Below are positions 5,346 through 6,271 of a stretch of 6,271 nucleotides of DNA, in pieces. A model generated the notes under the pieces. It made no database searches. It saw only the letters and a program-made list of their open reading frames with translations, and was not told the DNA's origin. This DNA comes from Phycisphaerales bacterium (GTDB taxonomy: Bacteria; Planctomycetota; Phycisphaerae; Phycisphaerales; UBA1924). Numbering within the stretch: the stretch's first letter is position 1; each line of letters opens with the position of its first letter. The stretch covers positions 1 to 6,271 of the forward strand of contig JAIEQQ010000572.1 in assembly GCA_019747615.1 (NCBI GenBank), in the 5' to 3' direction. The position numbers and the translations under genes were made by a program.

Positions 5346-6271
5346 ATGACCGGGCGGGCGGACAATGGGCGACGTTTGGCGGGCCTCACGCCGCTGCTGG
5401 CGAGCGTTGGTCTTCATGCGCTCCTCGGCCTGGTCGTGTGGCGGACACCGCTCTCGCCTTCGACGGCGGTCAGCGCCGCCTCAACCGGCTTCGACGAGCG
5501 CGTGATGCTTCTAGAAGACTTGCCCCCGCGCCCGCAGTCTGAGGCCGAGAATCCGGACGCCCCGGACGCGAGTGCGATCCCGCCGCGAGCACTCCAGCCA
5601 GTCCCCGCGGAGCCCCCGACCGCGCGCGCAAACGCGCCCGAGCCGACTCCGGCTCGCCCGATTGCCCTCGGCGATCCGGACTCCCGCGCCGCGACGACGC
5701 CCGATTTTCTCGCCTCCAAGCGCGACGGCGAGCACAACGCGCAGCTCGCCCAGACCAACCAGGCCCAGCTCACGCGTGATCGCGATCTCCTCGGCGACGG
5801 CCGTCCGCTCGCCCCCGCCCAGCGCCCCAGCCCGCCATCATCGCCCAGCGCGCCAGCGCTCCCGGTCCCCGCGATCGCTCCTGCGCCAGCAGTGCCCGCC
5901 CAACCGCCGGAGACCACGCCGGCCCCCGCGATCACCGCCCCGATGCCCGGCACCGCGCCACCATCGCCGACGCCCTCGACCGCACCCCTCAGCGTGACGA
6001 CGACGCCGGTCGCCCAGCCGGTCTTGCCCGTGACGGGCATCAAAGAACCCAAGCAGCCCGGCGACGCCGACGCCACGCGCCAGCAGGACGAGGCCATCGC
6101 CACCAAGGGCGAACTCCGCCCCCCTGACGCGCGGCCCACCCTCCCACGCCCCCCCGAAATCGAACGACGCGCGATCGACCAACAGCCCACCCAAGCGCCA
6201 ACACCGCCCCTGACGCCACCGACATCGCCAGCCCCGGCAGAAGTTCCGACGCCCGCCGCGCCCAGCGCCAG
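5346..6271 (+). CDS. TonB-like energy-transducer protein, 3'-partial
   Basis: The frame is open from ATG 5346 to the window edge (308 full codons) and has no stop, so the protein continues beyond it. A short basic cytoplasmic start (R4, R9, R10) is followed by one membrane segment at about 14-32. That segment contains S20-V-G-L-H24, the same S-x3-H spacing as Ser16/His20 of E. coli TonB, where these residues couple to ExbB/ExbD. The rest is a Pro/Ala-rich spacer suited to spanning the periplasm. It is broken by two charged, low-proline islands (about 119-149 and 237-258). The C-terminal TonB domain, if present, is outside the window, so a Pro-rich membrane protein of another kind is possible. 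No SD is seen. An in-frame ATG at 5262 would add 28 residues, including a less G+C-rich stretch without protein features, so 5346 is preferred. The long - strand frame at 5414-6190 is the antisense shadow of this Pro-rich region. Confidence 0.82.
   Translation, partial: MTGRADNGRRLAGLTPLLASVGLHALLGLVVWRTPLSPSTAVSAASTGFDERVMLLEDLPPRPQSEAENPDAPDASAIPPRALQPVPAEPPTARANAPEPTPARPIALGDPDSRAATTPDFLASKRDGEHNAQLAQTNQAQLTRDRDLLGDGRPLAPAQRPSPPSSPSAPALPVPAIAPAPAVPAQPPETTPAPAITAPMPGTAPPSPTPSTAPLSVTTTPVAQPVLPVTGIKEPKQPGDADATRQQDEAIATKGELRPPDARPTLPRPPEIERRAIDQQPTQAPTPPLTPPTSPAPAEVPTPAAPSA

Noticed and set aside
5414..6190. 258-residue - strand open frame rich in Gly, Trp, Arg and Ser
   Set aside because: It is the exact antisense of the Pro/Ala-rich TonB-like frame, shows low-complexity composition and has no domain. 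The + strand frame starts with a clear TonB-type membrane segment.

Overview
The window is about two-thirds G+C by eye and carries five protein genes, all of which look like cell-envelope proteins: three probable lipoproteins, one secreted protein with a cleavable signal peptide, and one TonB-like inner-membrane protein. This indicates a diderm bacterium. The high G+C, the weak or missing Shine-Dalgarno sequences in front of two genes, the long Pro/Ala-rich spacers and the style of the BamE-like and TonB-like proteins suggest Planctomycetota (Phycisphaerae-like). That placement is an inference from general resemblance and there is no marker gene to confirm it. I saw no rRNA, tRNA, CRISPR array or mobile element.

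Left part (1-4279, + strand): a probable operon of three exported proteins. The first is a COG3014-like lipoprotein that runs off the left edge; its lipobox cysteine is inside the window, well upstream of the first ATG. It overlaps by 4 nt (ATGA) a small lipoprotein resembling the YcfL/DUF1425 family. After a 91-nt gap holding an 8-bp tandem repeat comes a 639-residue secreted protein with two similar halves. Each half pairs an alpha/beta domain resembling the LpoB/CsgG/FlgT group with a second small alpha/beta domain. In many Gammaproteobacteria, COG3014, YcfL and the penicillin-binding-protein activator LpoB are encoded side by side. This trio therefore looks like a distant, remodelled version of that cluster, and it is the most interesting item here.

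Middle (4280-4621): a gene-free stretch between convergent genes, with a perfect 15-bp palindrome and two G+C-rich hairpins. Next, on the - strand (4622-4999), is a 125-residue BamE/SmpA-OmlA-like lipoprotein with a good ribosome binding site. Its start is much further in than the longest open frame.

Right part (5000-6271): a 346-bp divergent intergenic region with a palindrome, repeated CCGAT(T/C) motifs at roughly 20-bp steps and a TATCAT hexamer. It is followed by a + strand gene open to the right edge. This encodes a TonB-like protein with one N-terminal membrane segment carrying the TonB S-x3-H motif, then a long Pro/Ala-rich periplasmic region; its C-terminal domain lies outside the window. 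No previously undescribed system can be demonstrated, but the duplicated LpoB-like protein in its COG3014-YcfL setting is a reasonable candidate for a variant envelope or peptidoglycan-synthesis regulator.
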